From contig CANMCD010000025.1 of NCBI GenBank assembly GCA_947496185.1, positions 1 through 39,553 on the forward strand: 39,553 nucleotides of DNA, in the 5' to 3' direction. The translations under genes were made by a program, and so were the position numbers. This stretch comes from an uncultured Tenacibaculum sp. Lineage in GTDB: Bacteria > Bacteroidota > Bacteroidia > Flavobacteriales > Flavobacteriaceae. The notes under the pieces were generated by a model. The model saw only the letters and a program-made list of their open reading frames with translations, made no database searches and was not told the DNA's origin. Shown here piece after piece: positions 17,323 to 24,764 of the stretch. The stretch's first letter is position 1. Each line of letters starts with the position of its first letter.

Positions 17323-17871
17323 TTATTTTTTAAGTTTTTTTAATAGTGTAACTGCTAAGGTTTTATAATGATCTTCAAGGGGCTGTTTTTTATGGTTTTT
17401 AAGCTGCGCTCCCTCCCTTGCAAAGTGCTCTATATCCCTGCCAAGACTTTTCCCTTTCCTTGTGTGCATATCATAGGCATAGTCGGGAATAGGTAACAGT
17501 TTTTCTGGGTGGTTTGGGAAAATTGCGCAGGTTGCCCAATCTACCAAACGAGATTTTTTACATCTGCATAAAAAAAGCACCGCGTGGGTAATCATAAGCC
17601 GCTCTGGATGGCTTGGTTTTTTCTGCTTTTTAGCCTCTTTATAGGCGTTATGCAGGCTTTCTATAACTACTGGAGCTGATAAGGAGGCAAGCCCTACATC
17701 CTCACTTGTTATAACCTTTAAACGCCTCCAAAGTGCTTCGTCTTTTCCACTTTCTACTACTTCTACACAGAAGAAAAGCGCGGTTTTTTCTTCTCCTCTT
17801 CGGATGGCTTTTTGTATGGTGGAAACAACTTCTAAGTAGTTGTAACCGTTTTTAGTTGGTGGTATTATCAT
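17323..17871 (-). CDS. Stand-alone RarA/MgsA C-terminal-like domain protein
   Basis: A 182-residue protein matching the C-terminal region of the AAA+ ATPase RarA (MgsA), but without the ATPase domain. Signature segments are IQKAIRRGEEKTALFFCVEV (19-38), a DEALWRRLKVI helix, and TSEDVGLAS (55-63), which corresponds to the RarA signature ASEDIGLAD, followed by helices. The later KGKSLGRDIEHFAREGAQL is a feature I remember from phage versions. In RarA this region forms the tetramer and contacts fork factors. The gene has its own promoter (17899-17906). The stop lies inside a small hairpin. The substrate or partner is unknown; interference with or recruitment to replication forks is an inference. 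Confidence 0.6.
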   Translation of the reverse strand: MIIPPTKNGYNYLEVVSTIQKAIRRGEEKTALFFCVEVVESGKDEALWRRLKVITSEDVGLASLSAPVVIESLHNAYKEAKKQKKPSHPERLMITHAVLFLCRCKKSRLVDWATCAIFPNHPEKLLPIPDYAYDMHTRKGKSLGRDIEHFAREGAQLKNHKKQPLEDHYKTLAVTLLKKLKK

Positions 17872-17885
17872 TTATAAAAAGTTTT

Positions 17886-17971
17886 GATTATTATGATACG
17901 AACGTACCCTTGTTTTTTGGAAAGAAAAAGCCTATAAACTTTTAGTTTCCATACTTAAAATTTATAGGCAA
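17886..17971 (-). repeat. Accessory spacer repeat, copy A
   Basis: This 86-base spacer is about 86 percent identical (74 of 86, no gaps) to 18476-18561. Read on the minus strand it contains a 9-base hairpin stem GCCTATAAA / TTTATAGGC (17930-17938 with 17961-17969) followed by TTTTTC, then the promoter GGGTACGTTCGTA and an AT-rich leader. It is thus a terminator for the RadC-like gene fused to a promoter for the RarA-like gene. Confidence 0.7.
17899..17906 (-). promoter_or_regulatory. TACGTTCG promoter element, accessory unit 2
   Basis: Minus-strand TACGTTCG, one base from the TAnnTTTG consensus, inside GGGTACGTTCGTA, 28 bases before the ATG at 17871. Conserved with the elements at 17282 and 18489. 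Confidence 0.5.
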
Positions 17972-17989
17972 TTCCTTAACCATAAGTTA

Positions 17990-18451
17990 TTATGGTCTTT
18001 CCTTTAATAAGGAAAAGAAAGGTTCATTTGAAAAAATCCAAAAGTCTGTTAATTCAATATTATGTAGATTTAAATTGAATTTATGCCATTTTACTTTTTC
18101 ACTTATCCCAAAATCATCAATTTTGGGGTGGGAAGATCTGCTTAGTATTATTTTTGTTGCTGATATTTCTTGGGCTAAATTCACAAGAAGTTCATCATCA
18201 AAATCTACTTTTTTAAATGCTCCCTTTGCCAAAAGAGCTATTTCTAGTGGCTGATCTAGATCATTTAAAAAAACAGCATAATACTCTGTAACAAACTTTC
18301 TTTTTTTTCTATAAAAATAGCTTAGAAGAAGATAAGCCCCCTTTGGATGCGAAAATAGTGATTCCAAATACTCAGGAATATCTAAAAAGTATTTGTGTTG
18401 TGGTTTATCGATATAATTCTCTTTAAAATTAGTAAAATCTGGTATATTCAT
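17990..18451 (-). CDS. RadC-like JAB/MPN-fold protein lacking metal ligands
   Basis: A 153-residue protein whose residues 50-150 follow the RadC pattern: a strand with E57 (EYYAVFLND), the segment LEIALLAKGAFKKVDFDDELLV, then SATKIIL-SRSSHP (98-109) where RadC has the alanine-rich IILAHNHPSG, and a final NIELTDFWIFSNEPFFSLLKE matching the RadC end (LLDHIIIGDGRYVSL). Of the JAMM motif H-x-H-x(n)-S-x2-D, the first His is Ser106, only His108 remains, and the Asp is absent. It is probably not a metalloprotease. The usual N-terminal helix-hairpin-helix region of RadC is missing too. It is independently promoted (18489-18496) and followed by a terminator hairpin. Confidence 0.6.
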   Translation of the reverse strand: MNIPDFTNFKENYIDKPQHKYFLDIPEYLESLFSHPKGAYLLLSYFYRKKRKFVTEYYAVFLNDLDQPLEIALLAKGAFKKVDFDDELLVNLAQEISATKIILSRSSHPKIDDFGISEKVKWHKFNLNLHNIELTDFWIFSNEPFFSLLKERP

Positions 18452-18475
18452 GTTTTAACTTTTTGATTATTAAAT

Positions 18476-18561
18476 GATTATTATAGTACGAACGTACCCA
18501 ATGTTTTAGATAAGAGAAAGCCTATAAACTATTAGTTTCCATACTTATAATTTATAGGCAA
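18476..18561 (-). repeat. Accessory spacer repeat, copy B
   Basis: Second copy of the 86-base terminator-promoter spacer (see 17886-17971). The hairpin stem GCCTATAAA / TTTATAGGC is at 18520-18528 and 18551-18559, followed on the minus strand by TTTCTC, then GGGTACGTTCGTA. It ends the glycosyltransferase unit and starts the RadC-like unit. Most differences between copies are in the 20 bases between hairpin and promoter. Confidence 0.7.
18489..18496 (-). promoter_or_regulatory. TACGTTCG promoter element, accessory unit 3
   Basis: Minus-strand TACGTTCG in GGGTACGTTCGTA, 38 bases before the ATG at 18451, followed by the ATAATAATCA and AATCAAAAAGTT leader elements found before the other accessory genes. 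Confidence 0.5.
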
Positions 18562-18582
18562 ATCGCGTGGTCATAGACCATC

Positions 18583-19326
18583 TTAGAAGGGTATTTTTAG
18601 GGTGCGAGCCCCTTTTATTTTTACCTTTGATAGGTGCGTGTCCTGCTTTAATGTTATGGCGTTTCCGAAGTATTTTTTTAGCTTTAAGGTGTCTTGCAGT
18701 TCTTTGCTTTGCGTTCTATAGGCGGCACAACCACCTTTATTGGCAAAGGTATTGGAAAACTTAAAGGCAAAACGCTCATCCAAATAGCACATGCGGTGGT
18801 AGTGGGCATTGAGTCCTGAGACCCAATAATCCTCGGTTAGTACTAAATCTGTTTTAAAGTGCAGCTTCGAGCCTTTTAACATGCCAAAAGCTCCTCCCAT
18901 AACACTCCCCGTTAACTTAATGGGTTGCATAGGATTATAAGAAGTAGGCATTGGAGATTTGGAAAAGCCAAAAAGATAAACTCCTATCTCTTTTGCTACT
19001 CCAGCGGCGTGCTGCACAAGATCATAGGCTAATTTTTTTGATACGCGGCCCTTCACACCCTTTTCGCTATAATTTCTTGTCATCCCTACCATATCATCAT
19101 CTATCATAAAAACATCACCAAAATGCTCATAAATCCATTGTCTTTTTGGCGTTAGCCCAACAATACTATCGGGATGGGCTACCACCTCGACATTTTTATT
19201 GTATTCTCTATATAGCTCATACTGGCTCTGAGGTACACAAAGTATGCAGTTTGCCATAGCCTTAGTGGTTTTTACCCTGTCATAGCGAAGATGCGAGGGT
19301 ACGACTATTTTTATTTCTTCTCCCAT
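18583..19326 (-). CDS. TET-associated-type glycosyltransferase (TAGT-like)
   Basis: A 247-residue GT-A-fold enzyme. The N-terminus IKIVVPSHLRYDRVKTTKAM, then ILCVPQSQ, HPDSIVGLTPKRQWI (51-65) and GDVFMIDDDMV (70-80, DDD at 76-78 as the metal/nucleotide-sugar motif) match what I recall of the phage TET-associated glycosyltransferase family (Pfam TAGT). A second acidic site, LTEDYW, is at 163-168. Members are thought to put sugars on hydroxylated pyrimidines in phage DNA. Its start overlaps the ParB-like gene by 16 bases. No TET/JBP dioxygenase is recognisable in the window, so the acceptor is unclear. Confidence 0.7.
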   Translation of the reverse strand: MGEEIKIVVPSHLRYDRVKTTKAMANCILCVPQSQYELYREYNKNVEVVAHPDSIVGLTPKRQWIYEHFGDVFMIDDDMVGMTRNYSEKGVKGRVSKKLAYDLVQHAAGVAKEIGVYLFGFSKSPMPTSYNPMQPIKLTGSVMGGAFGMLKGSKLHFKTDLVLTEDYWVSGLNAHYHRMCYLDERFAFKFSNTFANKGGCAAYRTQSKELQDTLKLKKYFGNAITLKQDTHLSKVKIKGARTLKIPF

Positions 19327-19961
19327 AGCTTTTGGAATTTATCTGAAGACAAAACAAAGGTTTGCCCTACTTTTTCAGTTTTATAACATTGGTTTTTTTC
19401 CAGCTCCAACACCGTTTGTAAAAAGGTGAGGTCTGTTAGGTTTTTAGCCACTATTATAACGGCTGAATACTTCTCGTTGTACTTGGGTACAATTGGGAAT
19501 TTTGGAGTATCAGGAATAGCCTCAAACTCTTTTTTAAAGGCGTCATCTTGTTTTTGATCTTCCAACAATTCCTCAAGATCATTGTCGATCTCAAGACCAA
19601 TAGCCCCTAGATCTATATCGGCAAAATGCGACTCAAGTATATTGTCTACCCAGTCTCCTAGAGAAATATTTGAGCGTAAATTATATTCTTTTAGCTCCTC
19701 TTTGGTAAGGGCCCTGTTAGGCACACGAACGTCTATTAACTCCTTATCTCGGCCCTTTAAAGAAAGCACCATAATACGCTGATGACCAGCAATTAATGTG
19801 TTATCACTGTTTATTACAGGAATCTCGACAAGGTTAAACTTATCAATACTTTCAATGAGCTTTTGTTTTTTTTCTTCCGACAGGCTTCGAGGGTTGTACT
19901 GGTAGGCTACTAGATCTGCTACCTTTCTTTTTTGCGTAGTCCATTCTAACGGTGCGTTCAT
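19311..19961 (-). CDS. ParB-like nuclease-domain protein
   Basis: A 216-residue protein. Residues 12-75 form a ParB/Srx domain: ADLVAYQYNPRSLSEEKKQ (NPR at 23-25), a two-helix linker, then IPVINSDNTLIAGHQRI with the nucleotide-binding motif GHQR (59-62), and LIDVRVPNRALTKEELKEYNLRSN. The C-terminal 70 residues (KYSAVIIVAKNLTDLTFLQ to the end) form a second alpha-beta region that I recall from phage ParB-like proteins encoded next to glycosyltransferases. CTP or ATP handling and association with DNA modification are known themes for the family; the role here is inferred from the overlap with the TAGT-like gene. Confidence 0.75.
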   Translation of the reverse strand: MNAPLEWTTQKRKVADLVAYQYNPRSLSEEKKQKLIESIDKFNLVEIPVINSDNTLIAGHQRIMVLSLKGRDKELIDVRVPNRALTKEELKEYNLRSNISLGDWVDNILESHFADIDLGAIGLEIDNDLEELLEDQKQDDAFKKEFEAIPDTPKFPIVPKYNEKYSAVIIVAKNLTDLTFLQTVLELEKNQCYKTEKVGQTFVLSSDKFQKLWEKK

Positions 19962-19964
19962 ACG

Positions 19965-20681
19965 TTATTTTTTAATGATTTCTTTTATTTTTTGTGTCTC
20001 ACTCTCAAGCTGTACTAATTTTTGCTTGGATTTGGCAATTTTTCTATCAAGGGGAATTTTCTCGCTTTTTAAAAGGGTGGTTTCTCTTTTTTGAACAAGA
20101 GCCACATAGCGTTTTTTTTGTCTGGTAATTGATGAGCGCAAAGAGCCTTGTTTGTTTAGCAGCTCAACAGGGGAAAGCGCAGAAAAGTCTTGTATTTTAA
20201 TATGCAATACTTCCCTGTGCTCTAAATAGTGGTCGATGATCGACCATGCACTATCAATCTTCTCAAAAAGCGCGTCTATCTCAAGTATAATCGATAGGGC
20301 TTTTTGCTCAATTTCATGGTTTTCAAGGCTATTTAGCTGTATTTTAAGACTACACGCACGGGCAAAATTGGCTTTTTGCTCAATAAAAAGAGGGTGCAGA
20401 CTAACAGGCAACTGGCTTATCATTACTTTTTTATACTGTCTTTTCTCTGGGGTGTATTCTATAGAAATTGACTTGTTTACATCGGTGTTTTTTGGGGAGA
20501 TAATAGGGGAAGTTTTTTTGAGCTTTTTAAGCTCATAACGCAGCTTAACAAGGTTTTGTGGGCTGTGCTTTTTTTGCATTGCCTGCAAAAAATATTTGTT
20601 GTGCTTAGGCAGTTTGCTATATAGGTCTAAGCCTGTTTTATAGTCTGGAGACTCTTGTTTTAGCCATAAATCTATATCCAT
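19965..20681 (-). CDS. Conserved helical phage protein, unknown function
   Basis: A 238-residue protein, three bases upstream of the ParB-like gene. A reading from TTG at 20687 exists; the ATG at 20681 is chosen. It is almost entirely helical: an N-terminal globular part (DLWLKQESPDYKTGLDLYSK), a central part SLHPLFIEQKANFARACSLK with IDHYLEHREVL, and a C-terminal coiled coil (about 180-238). I recall similar proteins beside ParB-like genes in Bacteroidota prophages, but no function is known to me. Confidence 0.55.
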   Translation of the reverse strand: MDIDLWLKQESPDYKTGLDLYSKLPKHNKYFLQAMQKKHSPQNLVKLRYELKKLKKTSPIISPKNTDVNKSISIEYTPEKRQYKKVMISQLPVSLHPLFIEQKANFARACSLKIQLNSLENHEIEQKALSIILEIDALFEKIDSAWSIIDHYLEHREVLHIKIQDFSALSPVELLNKQGSLRSSITRQKKRYVALVQKRETTLLKSEKIPLDRKIAKSKQKLVQLESETQKIKEIIKK

Positions 20682-20694
20682 AAGCAAATTTTTA

Positions 20695-20730
20695 AAACAC
20701 CGCCCTTTTGTTTTTGTGTAGGCGGTGTTT
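20695..20730 (-). terminator. Terminator after the capsid/tail-tube unit
   Basis: A perfect 10-base stem AAACACCGCC / GGCGGTGTTT with a 16-base loop, followed on the minus strand by TTTTAAAAATTTG shared with the stem end. It lies 38 bases past the stop of the tail-tube-like gene and separates the structural unit from the accessory block. Confidence 0.6.
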
Positions 20731-20767
20731 CTTTAAAATATAAAAAATTAAAAACTATTTCTTAACT

Positions 20768-21352
20768 CTACGGCCCTGGTGGGGTCGGTGAGGGCATATA
20801 GGTTATATCTCCTGTGTAAATAGGTGCCGCACATAAGCTTTTATCAGAAAAAACAAAGGTCACATTGTTTTCTCCCTCCATTTCAGGAGCGAGTTTTGGT
20901 GAGGCTTCAGACAAATATGCGGCATACCTAGCATGGCCGAGTTGTCTATATCTTCCAGATCCTGCCTCACGGGCAAGCACTAACAAAGGTCGCTTCCCTT
21001 TATACATACGAAGTGCACCAAGGATAGCTGCATCCGATCCCTGCACCACTACAGTTAGCTTATTTTCAAAAACTTGAAGCTGCTCTCCAAGCAAGGAGCT
21101 TTCAATGCCGTTTTTATCCTGAAGGGCTTTAAAACGTGTAAAACCTTTTCCTTGCTTAAAAGTATGCGTTCCGTTAATAGTCGATAGCTCTTCTACAGAC
21201 TGAGCCACCTGTGTTGGATCGTCACCACCTAGTTTTTTTAATTCCACAAGTGTATCAATATCCTCCATAAAAGCCACTAATATATCCCAATGACTAAGCC
21301 CTCCCGTTGGCTCTATATCGGTACCACCGATATGTTCTATTCTAATATCCAT
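20768..21352 (-). CDS. Putative major tail tube protein
   Basis: A 194-residue protein two bases after the preceding gene, in the capsid unit. It is beta rich with a helix at about 25-45 (ILVAFMEDIDTLVELKKLGG), a strand run containing KLTVVVQGSDAAILGALRMYKGKRPLLVL, and terminal strands ENNVTFVFSDKSLCAAPIYTGDI, all compatible with tail-tube proteins. There is no signal peptide or membrane span. The assignment is by size, composition and position after the capsid; a head decoration protein is the alternative. Confidence 0.5.
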   Translation of the reverse strand: MDIRIEHIGGTDIEPTGGLSHWDILVAFMEDIDTLVELKKLGGDDPTQVAQSVEELSTINGTHTFKQGKGFTRFKALQDKNGIESSLLGEQLQVFENKLTVVVQGSDAAILGALRMYKGKRPLLVLAREAGSGRYRQLGHARYAAYLSEASPKLAPEMEGENNVTFVFSDKSLCAAPIYTGDITYMPSPTPPGP

Positions 21353-21354
21353 GC

Positions 21355-21813
21355 TTAATTACTGTTTACTATTTCTATAAATATGGCTCCTCCATAAACT
21401 AGATCTTTCATGGCCGTCTTGTCTTTTATAAGATCTTTGGTAGCAAAGGCGGCACCGTCAATTGTAAGATTTTCGGGAGTCCCATAGATAAATCCATAGG
21501 TAATACCATCAATATTGATAGTTTCACGCGTCTTTAAATACTCATCCATGGACAACACCTTTTTAGGTGCTGCCTTTTGGATGCTTTTTTCTAAGGTTTC
21601 TTTTTCTTTCTCTAGGGTAGCAATTTTCCCCTCGCTTTGCGTTTTTAAGCTCTTATATTTTTTTTCAAGCTCTGCAATTTCTCCTTGTAAATCAGCAATT
21701 TTCCCCTCGCTTACCTTTTTTAAGCTTTCATGCTCTTTTACAAGCGCCGCGAATTTTTCCTCTTTTTTCTCTGCCGCAGTATCCTGTGGCGTTTTTATAT
21801 TTTTTTTAGACAT
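21355..21813 (-). CDS. Coiled-coil head protein
   Basis: A 152-residue protein. Residues 15-75 form a continuous coiled coil with an internal repeat (SEGKIADLQGEIAELEKK, then SEGKIATLEKEKETLEKS), followed by a small globular C-terminus (MDEYLKTRETINIDGITYGF onward). It lies between the major capsid gene and the tail-tube-like gene. A head-stabilising or decoration role is likely by position; no family was identified. Confidence 0.5.
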   Translation of the reverse strand: MSKKNIKTPQDTAAEKKEEKFAALVKEHESLKKVSEGKIADLQGEIAELEKKYKSLKTQSEGKIATLEKEKETLEKSIQKAAPKKVLSMDEYLKTRETINIDGITYGFIYGTPENLTIDGAAFATKDLIKDKTAMKDLVYGGAIFIEIVNSN

Positions 21814-21819
21814 GGCTTT

Positions 21820-22821
21820 TTAGTTTAAATTTTCCATTGGATAATACAATTTGTTTTTAGCAGGATCACCCAACCCTTTAGGCTTAGTTGGATCAAATTC
21901 CGCAACATATACTCCGTGATTACAACAAAAACCGTAGCCTAAGTGAAACTCCATAAAAATCTTTAAAACATAATCTTGAACCTGCGTATCTGTTATCCTT
22001 GGTTTATCTTCCTTGTCAATTAATTTGACAAAATTGTCCTCAAGACTACAATAGATAATATCATCCCCAAGATGTTTAAGCCCAATTATTTCGTATTTAA
22101 AGGTTTCTGTTTTTTCGATTCTTTGGCTATTAAAGCCAGTGTGTGCGCCGTATTTTTCTACAATCAAATCCCCATAGCGAATTTTATTATTCTCGCTCAT
22201 TACAACTTTTTTAATCTTAGAGCGCTGTTTTTCGGGTAAACTACGCTCAAACCTTATCATTTGATCGAGCATATTGGCGTCTGTTATAACCTCCAGAGGA
22301 ATTGAAAAACACGGTTTTTTCGTGTTAGTTTTCATTTGCCTTATTAGAGTATTAAGCCCGTTAAGGGAGTAGCCAAAATTTCCATGTGCTTTGGCCTCAT
22401 CATAGATTCCTGTTACAGATAGATCTGCAATATCATCATAAACTTTAGCAAAAAGTTCATCGATGATTTTTTTAGATATAGGTTGATCTTTTGGGAGTTT
22501 TCCCTCGACTTTTAAATCTGATAACCATGTTCCATATACATCATCTACGTTTATTTCGTAGTTTACCTTTTGCCTAAAATTTTCTAGTACATTAGGGTCA
22601 TATTTCGTACTACCCATTGCATTCCATACAGGTTCATAACCTTGGACTACACGCCCCATTATCTGATGGTATTGCGGATATTTTCCTTTTACTTTCGTAA
22701 TAGTTTTAGCTAAACTATCTACTTGGTTTAGTTCATTATATACCCTAGCGGACAACACCGAGAGGTTTTTATGTATATAAGCGTCAAGTTCTGGCTTGAC
22801 ATCTTTTACTGTAATACTCAT
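21820..22821 (-). CDS. Major capsid protein
   Basis: A 333-residue protein, 19 bases after the protease-scaffold gene, which is the classic place for the major capsid. It has an N-terminal helical arm (about 1-45), a region with alternating strands and helices (KKPCFSIPLEVITDANMLDQMI, about 170-190), and a late IIYCSLEDNFVKLIDKEDK strand pair. No signature motif exists for this group, so the call rests on size, the adjacent S49 protease-scaffold, and the absence of a better candidate. Confidence 0.65.
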   Translation of the reverse strand: MSITVKDVKPELDAYIHKNLSVLSARVYNELNQVDSLAKTITKVKGKYPQYHQIMGRVVQGYEPVWNAMGSTKYDPNVLENFRQKVNYEINVDDVYGTWLSDLKVEGKLPKDQPISKKIIDELFAKVYDDIADLSVTGIYDEAKAHGNFGYSLNGLNTLIRQMKTNTKKPCFSIPLEVITDANMLDQMIRFERSLPEKQRSKIKKVVMSENNKIRYGDLIVEKYGAHTGFNSQRIEKTETFKYEIIGLKHLGDDIIYCSLEDNFVKLIDKEDKPRITDTQVQDYVLKIFMEFHLGYGFCCNHGVYVAEFDPTKPKGLGDPAKNKLYYPMENLN

Positions 22822-22840
22822 AGCTATTTTTTGTGTTTAT

Positions 22841-23263
22841 TTAATCTTCTAAAAATTTTTGTGCTTCTATATTATGCGCATAGCTCATAAAAGCGTCATT
22901 TATCTCTTCTTCTTGCTCCTGATTCGGAACTATCGGAGTTTTCCCTTCTGCTGCTTTGCTTGCAAAGAGATTTCGCTGATCGTTTAACAGCGTGATTTTT
23001 TCTTGAATGCTGGCGGTTTTCTCGTATTTGATCTCTGCGTTATCAAGCGCAGCATCAATGGTTTTAGCAACTTGAGAAACCGACGCTTTTAAATCAGTTA
23101 ATTCTTTAGTTGCTTGAGTGATTTTTTGGTCTTTTTCTGCAAAAGACTCGTCTAGTTTTACCAGCTCGCTCTCTTGCAGATAGACACCATTATCATTTGA
23201 CCCAAAGGGGTTGGTATAGCCTAAAGCATTTTGCAGGCTAGGCACTGAAATTGTCTTGCTCAT
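22841..23263 (-). CDS. Possible nested scaffold protein (internal start)
   Basis: Within the protease-scaffold gene, Met292 (ATG at 23261-23263) follows a serine/lysine/asparagine-rich linker (TTKKITNNKN) and is preceded on the transcribed strand by an AT-rich stretch like the leaders of other genes here (AATAATAAAAATATG). Starting there gives a 140-residue protein consisting only of the scaffold region, as in lambda C/Nu3. This is an inference from domain boundary and local sequence. Confidence 0.4.
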   Translation of the reverse strand: MSKTISVPSLQNALGYTNPFGSNDNGVYLQESELVKLDESFAEKDQKITQATKELTDLKASVSQVAKTIDAALDNAEIKYEKTASIQEKITLLNDQRNLFASKAAEGKTPIVPNQEQEEEINDAFMSYAHNIEAQKFLED

Positions 23264-24136
23264 ATTTTTATTATTGGTAATTTTTTTTGTAGTTTTTTCT
23301 TGAGAAAGCTCTTTTACTTTCAAAACAGCATCCTCCATGGTTCCTATCTGATCTATAAGTCCAAGTTCTAGGGCTTTTTCTGCTTGAAAATCCCCCCCTT
23401 TAAACACCAGTGGATCTACACCAGGTCGCGTAGCTAATACATCTTTATGAAAAGTCTCATTTAATTGATCTAGTACTGCTTTTATCGGGGCTTCATTTCC
23501 TTTTTTCAGCTCTCTATAGGCTAAGTTTTTTTCTGTGGATTTGGTGGCGTAAACGTCAATTACCTTTGCGCCTTTTTTCTCTAAGATGCCCGTGGTATCA
23601 ATAGTATACATCATGGTACCGAGGCTGCCTATGGCATCGGCGCGTTTGTTTGCGAAAATGTAATCACATGCGCTTATAATATAATAAGCCGCGGAACCAG
23701 CAACGCCATCTGTAAAGCCTATTTTGGGCTTATCAAACCCCACAAGATCATCATACAACTCTCTTGTTCCTGATACCTGACCGCCTCCACTATCGATATC
23801 TAAAACGATACCTGTGCATTTAGGATCTGCTTTTAATGATTTTACGAAGCTCGAAATTGTTTTTGTGCCTCTAGGCCCGCACGGTTGATCGTATTTAAAA
23901 ATCGGGGTTTTTATATCCAAACGAGCCACGTACTGCTCACCATTTTCTTGCTGGTCAAAATTCGAGGCTGCTACTATACTATTTGCCGTAAGAAAAAAAG
24001 CAACCTCATTGGGCTTTGAATTTTCCACTGGTTTTTTCCCCTCCAGAATATTAGAAAGAAAAGGTAACAGCATTTGGTAATAGGCGTCAGATACTAGCCA
24101 CTTACCAGAGATCAAAGACATAAGGTTGCTTGTCAT
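22841..24136 (-). CDS. Head maturation protease (S49/SppA-like) fused to scaffold
   Basis: A 431-residue protein. Residues about 85-270 are a ClpP-fold S49 peptidase: VLDIDSGGGQVSG (111-123), the nucleophile in DGVAGSAAYYI (Ser148), and a basic dyad candidate at K199 or K203, about the spacing seen in Bacillus SppA. Residues about 292-431 are a scaffold-like region with an acidic coiled coil (about 320-365) and an acidic C-terminus (EQEEEINDAF). Prohead proteases of this type cut the scaffold and capsid before packaging. The ATG at 24136 is 54 bases after late-motif copy 3. Confidence 0.8.
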   Translation of the reverse strand: MTSNLMSLISGKWLVSDAYYQMLLPFLSNILEGKKPVENSKPNEVAFFLTANSIVAASNFDQQENGEQYVARLDIKTPIFKYDQPCGPRGTKTISSFVKSLKADPKCTGIVLDIDSGGGQVSGTRELYDDLVGFDKPKIGFTDGVAGSAAYYIISACDYIFANKRADAIGSLGTMMYTIDTTGILEKKGAKVIDVYATKSTEKNLAYRELKKGNEAPIKAVLDQLNETFHKDVLATRPGVDPLVFKGGDFQAEKALELGLIDQIGTMEDAVLKVKELSQEKTTKKITNNKNMSKTISVPSLQNALGYTNPFGSNDNGVYLQESELVKLDESFAEKDQKITQATKELTDLKASVSQVAKTIDAALDNAEIKYEKTASIQEKITLLNDQRNLFASKAAEGKTPIVPNQEQEEEINDAFMSYAHNIEAQKFLED

Positions 24137-24189
24137 AATTTAAAAATTTATAAAACATGACAAACCTAAAGCGCAGCACTTTTTTTTTA

Positions 24190-24206
24190 TAGGACAAAAA
24201 AATACC
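24190..24206 (-). promoter_or_regulatory. Late promoter motif copy 3
   Basis: Third exact copy of GGTATTTTTTTGTCCTA on the minus strand, ahead of the protease-capsid-tail tube unit. It lies 54 bases from the ATG at 24136, further than in copies 1 and 2. It overlaps the inverted repeat GCTTTAAAAAGC, which may end the upstream gene's transcript. Confidence 0.6.
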
Positions 24207-24221
24207 GCTTTAAAAAGCGGC

Positions 24222-24695
24222 TTAAGATTTTTGAATAACAGGTTTTTGAGCGATAGATCCAGATACATTAACTACCACCTTAGAAAGCCGCTCTAGGGTT
24301 TTAAAATGTTCTATATAATAGGAGAGTTTTAAGGGGTTTAACATCGAACCAAAATAATAATGATCGCCACTTAATCTGGTAGCTTTTAGCATCACTTTTT
24401 TGGAAGTATAATCTCCTATAAAATCGTCTATTTCGGGGGAGTCATCCAAAACCTCAAAGCGAGCTTTTACGTTGTATACAAGCCCGTTAGGTGTTTGTTT
24501 TGGTTTGCAATTTATTTGAATGGTCTCCCCAATTGGAGCAATTTTTATAGGCTTAAAAAAAGGGTGCTGTTTTAACTCGCCAATATTTTGATTGGTTAGG
24601 ATGGCCGGTGTTTGTAAAATCAGTTTTGTATCGATGATTTCTATCGAGGCAAAACCACCTAATTTGTCGTTATTTTTTAGTATGTAATTTTTCAT
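24222..24695 (-). CDS. Hypothetical 157-residue protein
   Basis: A strand-rich protein with no membrane segment; DKLGGFASIEIIDTKLILQTP opens it and SGDHYYFGSMLNPLKLSYYIEHF lies in the second half. It ends just before late-motif copy 3. No family recognised; a minor structural or head-associated role is possible from position. Confidence 0.5.
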   Translation of the reverse strand: MKNYILKNNDKLGGFASIEIIDTKLILQTPAILTNQNIGELKQHPFFKPIKIAPIGETIQINCKPKQTPNGLVYNVKARFEVLDDSPEIDDFIGDYTSKKVMLKATRLSGDHYYFGSMLNPLKLSYYIEHFKTLERLSKVVVNVSGSIAQKPVIQKS

Positions 24696-24734
24696 ATATG
24701 GGACACTTTGGTTTTTTTTAGCTTTTTGTCCTTT

Positions 24735-24757
24735 AAAAACCCCAGTAATGACGGGGC
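24735..24757 (-). terminator. Terminator
   Basis: Minus-strand GCCCCGTCATTACTGGGG hairpin followed by TTTTT, directly after the stop of the 24765-25292 gene. Confidence 0.55.
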
Positions 24758-24764
24758 TAGAGCG

